Source of the DNA: Antennarius striatus
Lineage: Eukaryota > Chordata > Actinopteri > Lophiiformes > Antennariidae
Assembly: GCF_040054535.1 (NCBI RefSeq)
Contig: NC_090797.1
Coordinates: 6,937,001 to 7,001,000 of the forward strand
DNA length: 64,000 nt
Direction of reading: 5' to 3'
This document shows, piece by piece, positions 13,801-26,700 of this stretch (position 1 is the stretch's first letter; the number at the start of each line of letters is the position of its first letter). Position numbers and translations under genes: made by a program. The notes below the pieces were generated by a model. That model saw only the letters and a list, made by a program, of their open reading frames with translations, did not search any database and had not been told where the DNA came from.

Positions 13801-16800
13801 TAGTCGTTCAAATGTCAGCCATGGTTCGGCCCACGCTGGGAAAGAAGTAGTTCACAGTGCTTCTGCAGCCTGAAGCTGCATTGGTCTAGCTGATCCTCAG
13901 CCACTGCTTCCCAGGACCAAGGCCTTGTCCCTGGAGAGCTCTGCTGAGGTTCCGGTTGTCATTTTGCATCCTCTACAATGTTTACAATGGAAATCCATTC
14001 TATTGTAGTGACCTACATAATCCATACACACAACCATCTGTTCTTTGAATACCTGCAATGGGCCTGCACATAGTTTTGATGCGTCACATTTTGGTCAGGC
14101 TACCAGTCTGATGGCAGGTTGGTCTCCAACCTTGGTTCAGACAATCAACTATTGACTGGATTGCTATTAAGAGAATAATTTTTGAATGACTTTAGAGATT
14201 CCAGCACCACCAATCAGTAGCGGTATTTGTTTTTGAAATATCTTGACATCATCCATCCTTATTAACTGTATTAACTTTAGCACCGTGACTGTTCATGTAG
14301 CCACAATTAGTAAAGTTGTCAATTTGAATAGTAGTTTGATATAAAGTCTTGTACCTGCAATACAGATCTCATTCTTTCAGTCCCAAAAGCTCATTAGGTT
14401 GAGTGCAAATTAGAAACTGTTAGAAAGTTTATCCATTTAGCCATGTCAACGTGCTATAAAATTTGCATCAGTGTTACAATTTACAAAAAAAAAGTACAAG
14501 TGATGGTGAAGTACTGCGCTGCAAGAACCTCCCTTTGACAATGTCATAATAAAATTTGTACCTCCATTCTCATAGGAGATTTCCGAGGACACACAGGAAG
14601 TGGAATGGCAGCCATTTAACCAGATAGGCTGATAAGACAATGACTTGGACTTAGCTGCACAGAGTACAGAGCACAGGGTGTCTATGTGATTCCCTGACAA
14701 CCGAGGATATCTTTGTTTCCGAAGCTTATGTAATCATTAATAACAGGAAGTAGTGGTGCATATTGTTATGGTTAGAGCCACGACCAGAGCTCAAGCCCTT
14801 GGTCAGGATTCCCACTGTCACTGAGGAAATGAAAGCACAGGGAAGCTCTCCTCATAGTTACCCCATGAAGACATAACCTCTTACTGGAACAAGCAAGAGT
14901 TTCAATGGGACTGCAGAAAAACTGATGAGTGGGCAAAGAACAAAATTGCACAAGATGAAACAGTCTCATAGAATGACCTCGAAAGGCTGCACAAAGCTGG
15001 TGAAACACACAATGCAGCATTGGGTTTATTCTCTTGACCTAGTAAAAAAGCAAACATTCTTGAGGAATGTGTGAAATGTGCAGCGTGGGAGGAGAGGTTT
15101 GACACATGTGGCTGTTTGCTAGACATGAGAAGTTGCCAGGGCTTTTAAGGTGCGGCTCCTCTCCACCTTTACAGTCGCAGCTGTCAAGTTGATGTGTGTT
15201 CTCAGATGTGAAGAGACTGTATATGTTTGCATTATGGAAGGTTTCCTGGGTTCAGTCTTTGGCTAATACAAATAAAATTATTTCATTCCCTCAACGCAAT
15301 ATGTTAAACCACACCCTACTGCAACATCACCCACAGTGGCAGAGAGATCCAACTGCACTACACAACACATAACATCAGAACTGAGTTTGGTTTGAGTTAA
15401 GTAAAAAATGTGGCTTTTTGGCGTCTTTCTTCACTGTACAAAAAATATTATGAAATAGAATTATGTAATTTGGGGACAGTAGACTAGTATAATGTTAGTC
15501 AAGTTGCAACCTCTGCAACCTCTAAATACACATGAGTTTATGGTTTAGCTACATTAAATAATGCATTATAATAATATAAACATGTAATGAATTAAAGTCA
15601 TTTGTCCAAAACTAATGCAAGTAGAAGAAAAACTGATATATGTTGTTAGTTGTGTTTTTAAATGGCTTTAAGTGTTAAGTGATAGCATACAGTATTATTT
15701 TTACTATAATTTTCAGATTTCTAACCTTCACTGTGTCTGTTGTGAACGACACCTGCTGATTAGCTGACCTTGTGATCAGAAGTCAGGCATCTAGGTTCTG
15801 ATTTAACATTGCTGTGAGGGAAGGAATGAAGCTTTAATTTTTAAGGCAGACAGCAGTAACAGTTACTGAGGCAGCAGACTTCTGTGGTTCAGCAGTGAGG
15901 AACAACAAAGGTATCAATAGCTTACAACAGCTGGGTCTGTTTCCGCCAGGGCGCAGAGTTTGATGGATTGGGAACATGATATAGACTTTTCCACCATGCA
16001 GCCAGACAACAGCTTACTTGACATTTGATATCTCATCACACATGTCCAGTCTGGACTAATTGTCACATGGAAAGCATTCAAAACTAAAAGTTGTCTGAGA
16101 CACGTGTCATTTTTGTCCACAGTGGTAAAATGTGTTTCTTTCTTATTTTAAAGATAAGCAACCCAAATATATGACATTCGACTGCTTGAGAGAGCCTGCA
16201 GAAGAGGAAGAAAGTGATAAGACATTCCCTTATGCTGTAATCATTTCCTCCCTCTGGCGCAGTTTGTGCATTGACAGCTAGCTCACCAGTGGAGAGAGGA
16301 TGGGAAATGTGCATCAGCAGCAGCAAAACATGAAACACAGGAACTTTTTCCTCTTAAAGTCACTTTTTAAGTTAAACTTTGACCTAATTTTTGAGAGGAA
16401 TTCACTTATCAGATGACTTATGACTTATGGAAAAAACACCAAGTCATAGAAAATGGTTTCATACTGGTAAAACTAGAGGTGTGGTTTAAATACTCCATCA
16501 AACGCTTTTCTCAAGAAGAGAAAATCTTATCTACATTATAATATCAATTTGAATTCTGTGTGCCTGTGTACATAGTTGAGTTGGATCTTGTTACATGCTA
16601 AATATATGTCATTAAAAAATCTTTTTGGAGTGTGTGATGATAAAATTCCACTCTTTTCTCTTTCAGTGGACCTTGGGTGGGAGGTGTGGGTGGATGTTAA
16701 CAAGACCTCCTTGGCTCTTGAGATCCCAACTTCTTAGCATTCCTTTCAACTATGAAATATATTTTTCTTTATTCCTCAAATTATTTTACAAAAGTGCTAC

Positions 16801-19800
16801 AAATTTACTTTGTCCGTGAGTTAGTGTCAGTTGCTGGCAATTAAAAAGCCAATTTCTTTACTTTAATGGACCTAAATAAATTACCTACATTTCAATCTGC
16901 ATCCACGCCTGCTTCAAAATTCTGTCAATTCTCGTAAGTCTCAAGAGCAGACCTCACATAAATTTTCATGAGGTCCACGGACAACTTTTCAATATAACAG
17001 CACAAAACAACCACTCAAGTCCACACCCACACCTACGGTCAGTTTAGATTGATTAATTCACTTAAACTGCATGTTTTTGGAGGTCGGAGAAAGCTAGAGA
17101 ACCCAAAGAGAACCCACTCAGACATGAGAACATGAGGGAATCATAGAAATAAAATACAAGAAGGGAAGAGAAAGGTAAAATACAAGAAAATCCCACGAAA
17201 AGTGTGAAGGTTGATAGATATGCAGTAAAAATTTTGTTCTGTAGTGGAATACGACAAATTCTGTAACCATGTGGCTCCAATTGCGTGTCTCGTTTCCGGT
17301 GGTTGCCAGTTGTCCTGCAAGAATGGAAGAATGGAAGCTTCCAAAATTCAAATCAAGCCCTCAGACTAAGCAGCGCTGACTAAATCAGTCATACCAGATT
17401 AAGATTCTTTGGAATATTTCGGTTCCCAGGAACATATTGTTTGTACTGTACTGTTTAACTGTAAAATGAGAACGTCTGTGGCAGGTATGCGACTCATATG
17501 CTGTAGAATGTATGGTCACATGCGCTAACATGTGCGCTCAGCCGGCCCAACAACCAAAACAAAGAACAGAGAAACTCAAATTACAACATTCACACAGGTA
17601 GCGTGATGTCAGTCTTGGCTCAGAACCCTAGCACTTGAATGCATCTTGACATGACAAATAGTATTAATATATAAAGCTTCAAATTCTTATATATTTAACC
17701 TTTGAGATAAGACATTAATATCCAAGGATTCTCATATTCACAGCATTGTGGCTAGTTTGAAGTTTCTGTATGTCGGTGGGTGCATCCTCAGAAACACGTA
17801 TACATGTACAGTATACATAATTGAATTTGTGCCTTGAAGGTAACACCTACACTGAGCGACTGCGGTAAACGACTTCCCACACTAAAACAGACTGAACACC
17901 AACAGCGGACGCATTCTGTTTCAGTAGGAACTTTTTTTTTTTTTTCCGAAACATACATTTAAGTTGCGATCAGAACTCTGACGCTCTCACCAGCTGCTCG
18001 CTCAGTTTGACCTTCTGTTGAGAACTTCCACCCATTTATCTGTCACTAATGTGGGAAAACAACAATGGGCAACAACCAGGCAGACGGGCACGTGCCAACA
18101 AGCTGAGCACTGCACCCTCTTTTGAAACAACAGGAACGCATGCTTTCCCACACAGACTTTAGATACCAAACATGTTCTCACAACTGTTCTTTTAGATGAT
18201 AACAGGGAGGTTTATGTAATCCTTCACCTATGTAATCAGAAGATCAGCACACCTCTGTTTTTTTTTTATACAACCAACACATAGCAGGAAGCATGGTGGT
18301 ATGACTGAGCAGCCCCTATAAAAGATAATGACTGGGCTTCATTAGAAAAGAGCTTTCCAGCATCTCTGCCCGGTCCATGTGCTGAATGTGTAAGACTGGC
18401 CACGGGGTAGACCAGGTCTTATTCACGCACCCACTGCGACTAATTAGTCTTTACTCATGTTGCCACATCAAGTATGCCGCTTTAAACTAATGGGATGTTT
18501 TTTGCATGTTACTGTCCTGCTGATGCGAGTCTCGTCTACAAAGCTCACATCAGAACCTGCCGGGGTTTAATCTACTTTCCAGATGTTTCATCCTCAAGCT
18601 ATCACTCACATGTGCAAGGAATTTCAGAATAATGCCTCGTGGAGCTTTACATCATCTATCATCAGTATTGTGTCCGCGTTGCAAAGCATGTGAATTTGTT
18701 CAACTGAGCGGAATTGTGCACCGATTTTAATATTACAATCACTGGCTGTGCTTGTCTGCAGCCCAGAGGTGCAGCAGTTCATACTCACTGTAATGGAACT
18801 TTGTGTGGGCTGAGAGCTCACTGACGTTGGCTCTTACAAAACTTCCACATGAAAATGCTTTTGCAGTGTCATATCATGGAGAATAGGCACAGTTATCCAG
18901 ACAACTACAGCAGTGGATTGTACAGCAGATCAAACAGACAGGCCTGGGGCGCATTATATCAGATTTCATTTTGAGTTGAGGCCCCTCATTCATTTCTGAC
19001 ATTTACAGTTGGATTGGTGCTACCCTCTTTGAGGCCTCTTGGCTCTCAGTCTGCACTGAGGCCCCACCAGCCATTCTGGAAAAACCCGGTGCATCTGACT
19101 TGCATTGACTGGCTCCACTTGTGTGTTCTGTTTGGCCCGTGCTGCTGGAGGAAAAGAGCGGGCCAATTACCAGCCGCCTCTCCGAGACCAATATGATGTC
19201 ATCCTCCCGCTCCGCCATAACAGGCTGCAGATGAGAGGGGCCGGGCCTCTCAGCAGTCCTATTCACATAATGAAAAGCAGGGAAGCCGAAAAAAAATCTA
19301 AATGGTATAAAATATCCACCAACATTAACATTTTCTTCATCTAAACTTACCTATTATCCATTTAAGGAGTTCCTAATGCATCACAGCCTGTTAGGGGTGT
19401 AAAAGATGAGATAGCAAACATAATAGGTCACTGTTTATCTCATGACTCAGAGAGACTTGTTTGAATAGAACTGATAACAGTTCATAAGAAAACAGTGTTA
19501 ATGTCATTGTGTGAACCGGAAGTGAGATTTTAGAACCAAAATCATCCATATGCTTACAATGAGCCCCACCCACAAGGAAAATCACCTGTGTATACGGTGA
19601 TTATAGCTTGTTGTGCACTTTGGATTTGAAGTGACACTCCCTCATTCTTTGGGAAGCCGCAGACAGCCAACAGCGTCTTCATTATCAAAGGCGAAAGTTT
19701 AACAATAACAGTGTGAGTGACAGAAAAGACAAGGGGTACAGTCCCATGCATTCATTCACACATGAAACACACATTCACAAAGCTCTGCTTAAGTGCTATC

Positions 19801-20260
19801 CCAGAAGGCCTTGCTTTTCCTCGGAAGTCTCGAAGCCACATCACAGAAACTAAGGGGCATGTGGGTTGCAACAGATCTCCTCTCATTTCCCTTCATACTC
19901 CATCTCAAACACCCCGCAACCGCACACTGCATATAGACTCTGGAGATGATATACAGACTGAGCTGATAGCAGGCCGCAGTTCACTCTATAAACAAATGGT
20001 AGTTTTTACTGTTTAGGTGTGCTTGGGTGGGTGTCATTTTTGTGGGAAGGGTCAAGTCAAATCAAACCTTTATCAGTAACTGTCAAACATTCATTCACAC
20101 ACAGAAATGGATTTCATTTAGACCTAAAACAAGCTACTAGTATTAATGAAATGTGGTCATTTCAAAATTATCTGATACTATTTGTACTGAGTGTGGGCAT
20201 TTTCCTCCTCAAATCTTAAGATTCAGTTTTGAGATGAGATGAAATGATGATCTGAGAAAG
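10846..20260. other. Gene-free stretch, possible conserved non-coding DNA
   Basis: No gene could be supported. Several segments are richer in GC than their surroundings and lack repeat hallmarks: about 11390-11700, 12040-12340 (containing a TGAGTCAGC AP-1/MARE-like site), 18350-18560 and 19010-19270 (containing TGATGTCAT). Their open frames do not resemble known proteins and have no convincing splice partners. The rest is AT-rich intergenic sequence with a poly-T run near 17932-17945. Confidence 0.5.
13157..13213 (+). repeat. Short dispersed repeat (GCGACCCCTGAAGGGAAAAGCCG type)
   Basis: The core ATTCGCTCTGGCGACCCCTG followed by AAGGGAAAAGCCGAAAGAAGAA recurs in reverse orientation at 40724-40779 with few changes. 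Having two copies in 64 kb points to a dispersed repeat family that is common in fish genomes. No target duplication is visible here. Confidence 0.7.
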
Positions 20261-20261
20261 C

Positions 20262-20458
20262 AACAGCAAGGTGGTTCCTGGTTCGAGTCCCACTTCAGGT
20301 GAATTGGGGGTCCCAAATTGCCCATAGGTGTGAGTGTGTGTGTTTGTTTGTCTACATGTGGCAGCGTGGTACACCTGGAGTGTACACTGCCTCACACCCC
20401 CAGTCGGCTGGGATAGGCTACAGCACAATACGACCCGTATAGAAAATGAATGAATGTG
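20262..20458 (+). mobile_element. 5'-damaged copy of the tRNA-derived SINE
   Basis: The B box (GGTTCGAGTCC, 20280-20290), CAAATTGCCCATAGGTGTGAG, the GT-rich stretch and CCCCCAGTCGGCTGGGATAGGC correspond in order to the SINE at 10506-10845. The A-box part is missing or unrecognisable, and the central part is shortened. The copy is therefore older or truncated. Confidence 0.75.
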
Positions 20459-20459
20459 T

Positions 20460-20745
20460 TGTGTGGCCAGTCCAGCTTGTTATTGAGGTGAACTCCCAGG
20501 TATCTGAACTCCTCCAAATCCTGGATGTCACCGGTGCGATCTGAAGAACGTTCTTTGTGAAGTCAATCAACACTTCCTTCCTTCCTGGCATTTATCTACG
20601 GGTGGTTTAGTTCACACCAGGAGACAGTCAATGATGTCCTCCCTGTACTCCAGATCATTCCCTTCAGACACTCGTCCGATGATGCTTGTGTCATCAGAGA
20701 ACTTCTGCAGGTGGCAGCTGTCCATGTTGCCTCAGATGCATTTTA
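20460..20745 (-). mobile_element. Decayed LINE reverse-transcriptase fragment
   Basis: Read on the minus strand, the segment encodes LQKFSDDTSIIGRVSEGN followed by DLEYREDIIDCLL, then frame breaks and stops, then a segment like FRYLGVHLNNKLDW in another frame. FSDD occupies the place of the reverse-transcriptase YADD catalytic box. The downstream YLGV..NNKLDW-like segment is the usual one in non-LTR elements of the L2/Rex1 kind. It is a 5'-truncated, frame-broken relic. It directly abuts the SINE copy at 20262-20458, which may reflect linked or nested insertion. Confidence 0.75.
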
Positions 20746-23700
20746 TCAAAGTGGTTATGATTTTTAAGAACGGAAACCACTGCTGTCACCATCATTTCTA
20801 GAAGATATATAGATTTAGAAATATACTGCTGGCTAGTTTTTCTCTGTGATCTGAGTTTCATTAAAAATCAGTTGTGATCAGGAAGCTAACGTCTTGACAC
20901 ATGTAACATCGTTCCATGTTATGCATCATGCCTCTTTTGCTTGTAGAGCTGCTGTATGCTATCTAAAAATCACACACTGGGTCAGAGTTATGCCACCGTT
21001 GGTTTGCTCAGTGCAAATAAGCCAAGGCGCCATAGAAAAGGGTCTTGACTGTGGCAATGCTGCATACCCTCAGTGTAAAACATAAAAAATTAAAAGGTCA
21101 AACTGAAGTTTTAACAATTTATCCTGAGACGGACAAAGAAGCTAGATGGTAATCCAGCCAATATCTGGTACTCTCTAAAAACACCAATCTGAACATCGTG
21201 GGGGTTCTAGAGAAAAGGTCATGGGATCACAAACATAATTAAAATATATTTTCTGGGGATCATGCCTGTACAAAATTTCATGGGAGCCTATCAAATAATT
21301 GTTGAGTTTTGTGTTTGTTCCAGACTAGTTGACAAAGTGTCCAGGATTTCCATTTCTCCATCTATCATGGTAACATGCTTAGATAAAAGTACTTGTTTTC
21401 TATGACCGTATAATCCCACTGAAATATGAAAGAGCTGGCCTTCATCTTCACTAATCTCCCTGCCTTGCTCTCCCTCATAGCTGAAGATGCACTTTAAGAA
21501 AATCTGTTAGTATTTGTTGTGGGAGAGCCAAAAAAGCTTAGACTATAAATTCCTCTATAAATCTTTACAAGCCAAGGTTCAGATACAACTCATGGGAGGG
21601 TAGGTGAAGCTAGGTCAGGTACTTAACCTCAGAATGAGGTGGTAGAAGAATTAACTCCATACCTTTACAAACCAGACAAAAATCTAAGAGGTCCCCGAAT
21701 GATAAAACATATTTTTGTCACATAATTATCATTTTCTTTTGCGTTTTACTTTTTATTGTTTTGGTTTGCTTGTGTGTTTTAGTGAAATACGTCAAACTTT
21801 ATCTGTTTATTGTTCAGAAAAAAGGCCTCAAATTATCAATCTGAGAAAAAAAACTTTACTTGAACGTATCACAACACTTGTGAAGATCAGACACTCGCTG
21901 ATTTAAAACGATGCATTGTGGGAATTGTACTTACCTGTATTTGGTTTCTGACACAGAGACTGATGAAGCCTTATACCATTTTCATAACTAAGGTTCAAAG
22001 TATTTTTATAATCTGTGTGGGCCGATTTGTTATAAATCCAGTAATAAAAAGGACAACAATCAGGCTACGCCCACAAGCCGGTTAGCTTAGCATAAAAATG
22101 GACTGTAAACAAGCTCAAACATGGTGTTAATAATTATCAGTACCTTTTAAAATCAATAAGCAACACAATATATTGCATTTGCTTAATTATTGCAAATACT
22201 GCTGGAAAAAATCAATCACTACTGTATTTTGTGGTTGAAGCAAAAGTTGGTCATAAAGAATCAATGTAAAATATCATATTGTAATTTTTTGACACATTAA
22301 GTTTAACAAAATACTGCAGTTTTATTAGTTTTAGTTTATCAGTTTCATTAGAAGTGCTTGTTGGCAGCTTCCCTGTTTCTAATCTTTGCTCAATCTTAAG
22401 TTAATATGCCGTTAGTTATAGTTTTAGAATGTTTAAAATACCGTACTGAAATCAGAGAGGAAGCAGTCTTCCCTTCTCAGACTCTCCACCACAGAGAAAA
22501 GAAGCATATTTCCCAGGGAATTTACTGTCAGTTAAGTAAAGGAAAAACTGCTTCATATGTCACCTGTCTTTGCTGTTGTCGTTAAATAAAGGCAAATAAA
22601 TGCCAGAAAAGAAAATATAGTGGAACATGCATGGTATGGGGGGGTCACGACCACAGCCTCCACCTAGATAACCAAATAAACTCTCGCCCATCATGCCTGC
22701 AGAACGGATGACTTAACTGTCTGCACACATGATAAATGAGGGACTCCAGCTATCCAGCCTCCTATCATCTTCTTTCATGACTGCTGACTCCTTCTGTAAG
22801 ATGACCTCTACCTTGTCAATGTGTCTTTGCATCTCTGCCATAGAGACTGTGTGAGCTATGCCCTGCTTCGCATTCCTCTGCCATCCAACCTCTGTCCAGC
22901 CTGGACTTTCCCACAGAACCCTAAACCCTGTGAATGAGAGTAGGCCTTTGTTTCGGGCATTTTTCATCCTGATCCCAGCAACTTCCCCATGGTGGAATGC
23001 AACTGGAATGCCAGCACCAGCTACCTGGCATTAGAGAGTCTTTGTGCGGAAATAGGAGAGGCTGAAGGAGAGAGCAGGTCAAAGAGGTTTGACAATGGAT
23101 AGCTCACTTCTCAAGGTGCCCAGCCCATTTTACAGAGCAAGTGAACAGCAGAGCCTGGGTCAAGACTCTTTAACAAGGCAAGGTGCACTAAGTAAAAAAG
23201 AACATTGTTTTTATCTGGGTCAGTTTCACTTTGCATTTTCCCTCGGTCAGTTTTCTTCTACTGTACAAATCATTAACTGGCACGCTGATATAGCGACTGA
23301 CTGGCATACTACAAAATCACATCTGAAATGTGTCTCTGCAGTACCCAACAGGGTGTTGTGAACTCATCAGTGGCTAAGAGCTGGAACAGTGTTTGCCTCA
23401 AGGTGTAATACCATTCATTCCTGCATAGTGAGAGACAGCTGAAGGAGGATTTTAATTTGAGGGATGCCATGTGAAGATGAGGATTTATTATCCGATAACG
23501 TCTCGATAAGATTTTCTCCCGTCACGTCACACCAGATAAATCTAGCTTTAAAATGAATAAATGTGATCCTGCAGCCAATGATCGGCACCACAGAGGTAAA
23601 GACAAAACATATCTCATCATAAATAAGATCGGTGGGACCGGCGGAGGGACCACCAGTGCGGAGACACACAAACAAGGTGTTGTGCGTGTCACAGCAGGAG

Positions 23701-26700
23701 CTCAACAAGAGGCAGGAAGTGCACAGACTGGGAGACAAAGGTACGCCGGGCCATCAGTAAAGCCATTTCAGTTGTAACCTGAGCAGCTGGCATCTGAGAA
23801 GTCGGCTGATCTTCTCTTGATCCTGAGTCTGATGATAAGGAACTGAGATAAGGTGCTAACTGAAGGGTAACGACAGAGCTATGAAGGCGAGGGTGGGGCA
23901 TCAGGTCATATAACTCTGCATGTCATGACCACAATTACTAAGGGGCCTCTGCTCACCTCCTGTGAGAACCAACATCTGCAACATGCTGCCAGATCCCCTC
24001 GGTTGGAAGTCGGATTAAATATAAATAACCAGAGAAACAGCTGAGATTGAACTTGTAGCATCAACCACCAAGTAGTAGTGCCACTTGCCATTTTGAGTTG
24101 ACCAAAATGGGATTGAATCAAACCCTCAGATCTAATCCAAGCCAAACCAAATTTTAACCACACTTTTTCTAGTCCGTTCTCTTATAGCAGTTTGACCATT
24201 CAAACATCTCTTTTCCTAGAAAATTCAGCAGATGTTCTATTTATTATGATCAGACTGCCAAGAATCTTGGGGAGGACAACTTGAACACGTGAAGAGAGGC
24301 AAACGTGTTGACCAGACTCCCTTTCTCCGACCAGAGAGAAAATTTTATGAACTCACTAGGGAAAGATAAGGCTCCTTTCTCGACAGGACCGCTCATAGTC
24401 TGAATTCCAGTGAAATCACCGCAGTATATTCACAGATGAACGTGTTCGCACCTACAGCTACAAAACACTCGTAACTTCACTGCCATGTCCTGCATTGCAA
24501 GCTATGGCTTAGGTGAGTCTACAGATGACCAACAGTATTCAGGATGTTCACAGTGTCATTCCCAATCCAACACTACGACATGTGAATAAACGTACAAGCA
24601 CCCTTTTATGATAGGAGATGATGACAGCAGACATCTTCCAAACATAAATTGACTGAAATAACACAGAATCTACAAACAAAAGCTCACTCAAAAGCACTGT
24701 CTCGCCTCCATCAACACAATTGTCACAAAATATATCATAAGTTACGACGCACTCCCTCACAGCGGAAGTGATGCAAACGTAGACATCAGGTTGAATCCAT
24801 ATCAGCGCCATTATATAAATATACGGCGAGCGACAACATAACAAGCCAACAGTATCACACTTATTTCTCAAGAAATCATCTAAAATAAAGATGTATCGCT
24901 TCATTGATCGTATTGTGCTGTAATGGCTGCCCTGACTGATGAAGCGACGGGTGTCGCCGATGACGCATGTCCCCACATGACGGTGCTGCTGCAGTGCAGA
25001 TTTTAAGGTTTCCCGACACCAGAGATGATGCTAGACATCTGGAAAAAAATGTATTTTTACTTTTTCGTAATGATAAACAAAATATATTTTACTTTAAAAC
25101 GAGTTTACTGCCCTTTTAAATGTTACTTCTTCCATATTTAGTGGCTCTTTATTTGCCCAAGATCCCGTCTCACTTACTATACTCACTTACAGTATTTTCT
25201 TCACCTATGACGTGAACTACTGTGACATCAGTTGAGATTAAACTCAAGATTCTAAATCAAATGACAGTTCCATTACACTTTTCTACATTGGTTTATTTCA
25301 AGTTTTAAGCACAATGGATTGTGGCATTAATAGGCTGAGAGCAGCCATTTTGAAATTAGAGGCGAGTGTTGGAGATCACAAATCGAATTACATCACACAC
25401 ACAAACCTTCCAATTTGGCTTTTATTGCAGTTTAATTCTGGATGTAGGTCATTTGAATTGTAATGTCTTTTTATGGAGAAATGCAATGCTTTTTCTGTGT
25501 TTCATTATTTGATTTGCCTTTTTTTTTCATACATGAGGAAAAATGTAAACCATGCAGCGCATGTTTTCCTTCACTTCTTGTTTGCTTAACACCAGCAGAC
25601 TTCACCATGGTCACCAGACGGGTATGCTGGGCCCCCAGGGAGCAAAAAAATATAATTTCTAATTTCCTAATTATAATAAAGGGGCAGTTGTGTGAGCTTG
25701 GCTGCCACACAAAGGAACATCTACAAATTCAATGTTAAATTAGGATTAGAGAAGATGGAGGATCTACAGAGCTTGTCACATTCCTGCAATAAGATCATTC
25801 AGGCGAGACCAGTCAGCATTCATAATGTCTACATAAATGAACCGTAAATGATAAATAACACTGTCCCCCAACATTTAAACACAGCTTTGTTAGGTAGAAA
25901 TGAGGATTGAGGATACAGGATTGTGTCACTTTCTCTCTCATATTTTCTTTTCTGGGAATAATGGGCGGATCCCAATGGAAAAAAACATCAGACGTATCTT
26001 AGGGGTTGCCATTGGTATGTGCTCTGACTGCCATATCAAATTAAAAATAAACACACTTAATAACATGAACAGTGAAATATTTGGTTGTGTTTCCCTTGCA
26101 TTTGCAGTTTTTATGTAGAGTCAGTGGCATTATTCCTAAATGTCACTAGTTAAACTAATCTTCAGTCTTGCTAGCGGCTGCATACAGGCTTAGACACATC
26201 AATGCATTGATCCTTCTATACATGATCGCACGCTTCGTAAGGAATTGTGTTCCATCTTAGATAGCATGCCAACCTTTGCTAATCTGCACAAGAAAACGAC
26301 GAGTTTGATGATAACATCACCAGTTCTGCAGGTATTTGGCAACGTTTTGGACAAATGAAATTTTGATCTGGCCTTCAATGAAAAGACAAGTATAAGCTAA
26401 GTTAATGCAATTCATTTTAAATGAGACATAAATGTCTCAACCAAATTTAATCAGAAACCATCCCAAACTTGAGGCATTTCACTTCAGCCAAAAATGTCTA
26501 ACATGACTGTGCCAAGTGAAAAGTCAGCAGATCAGCAAGCAGAATAATTCTTTGGGGAGCATATATCAATGTGCATCAGATAGCCACTGGTGTTATGGAT
26601 ATTACCATCCATACCCATATGGAGACCTGACCAGGAAACTGATATTAGGGCTACTAATAAAGACATTCCAAACTTTGTGTCTACTACAGAGGTTGCCTTT

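Noticed and set aside
24548-24976. 142-codon minus-strand frame in the gene-free stretch
   Set aside because: The product resembles no known family and has no splice partners. The open frame coincides with a CpG-rich patch, where stop codons are rarer by chance.
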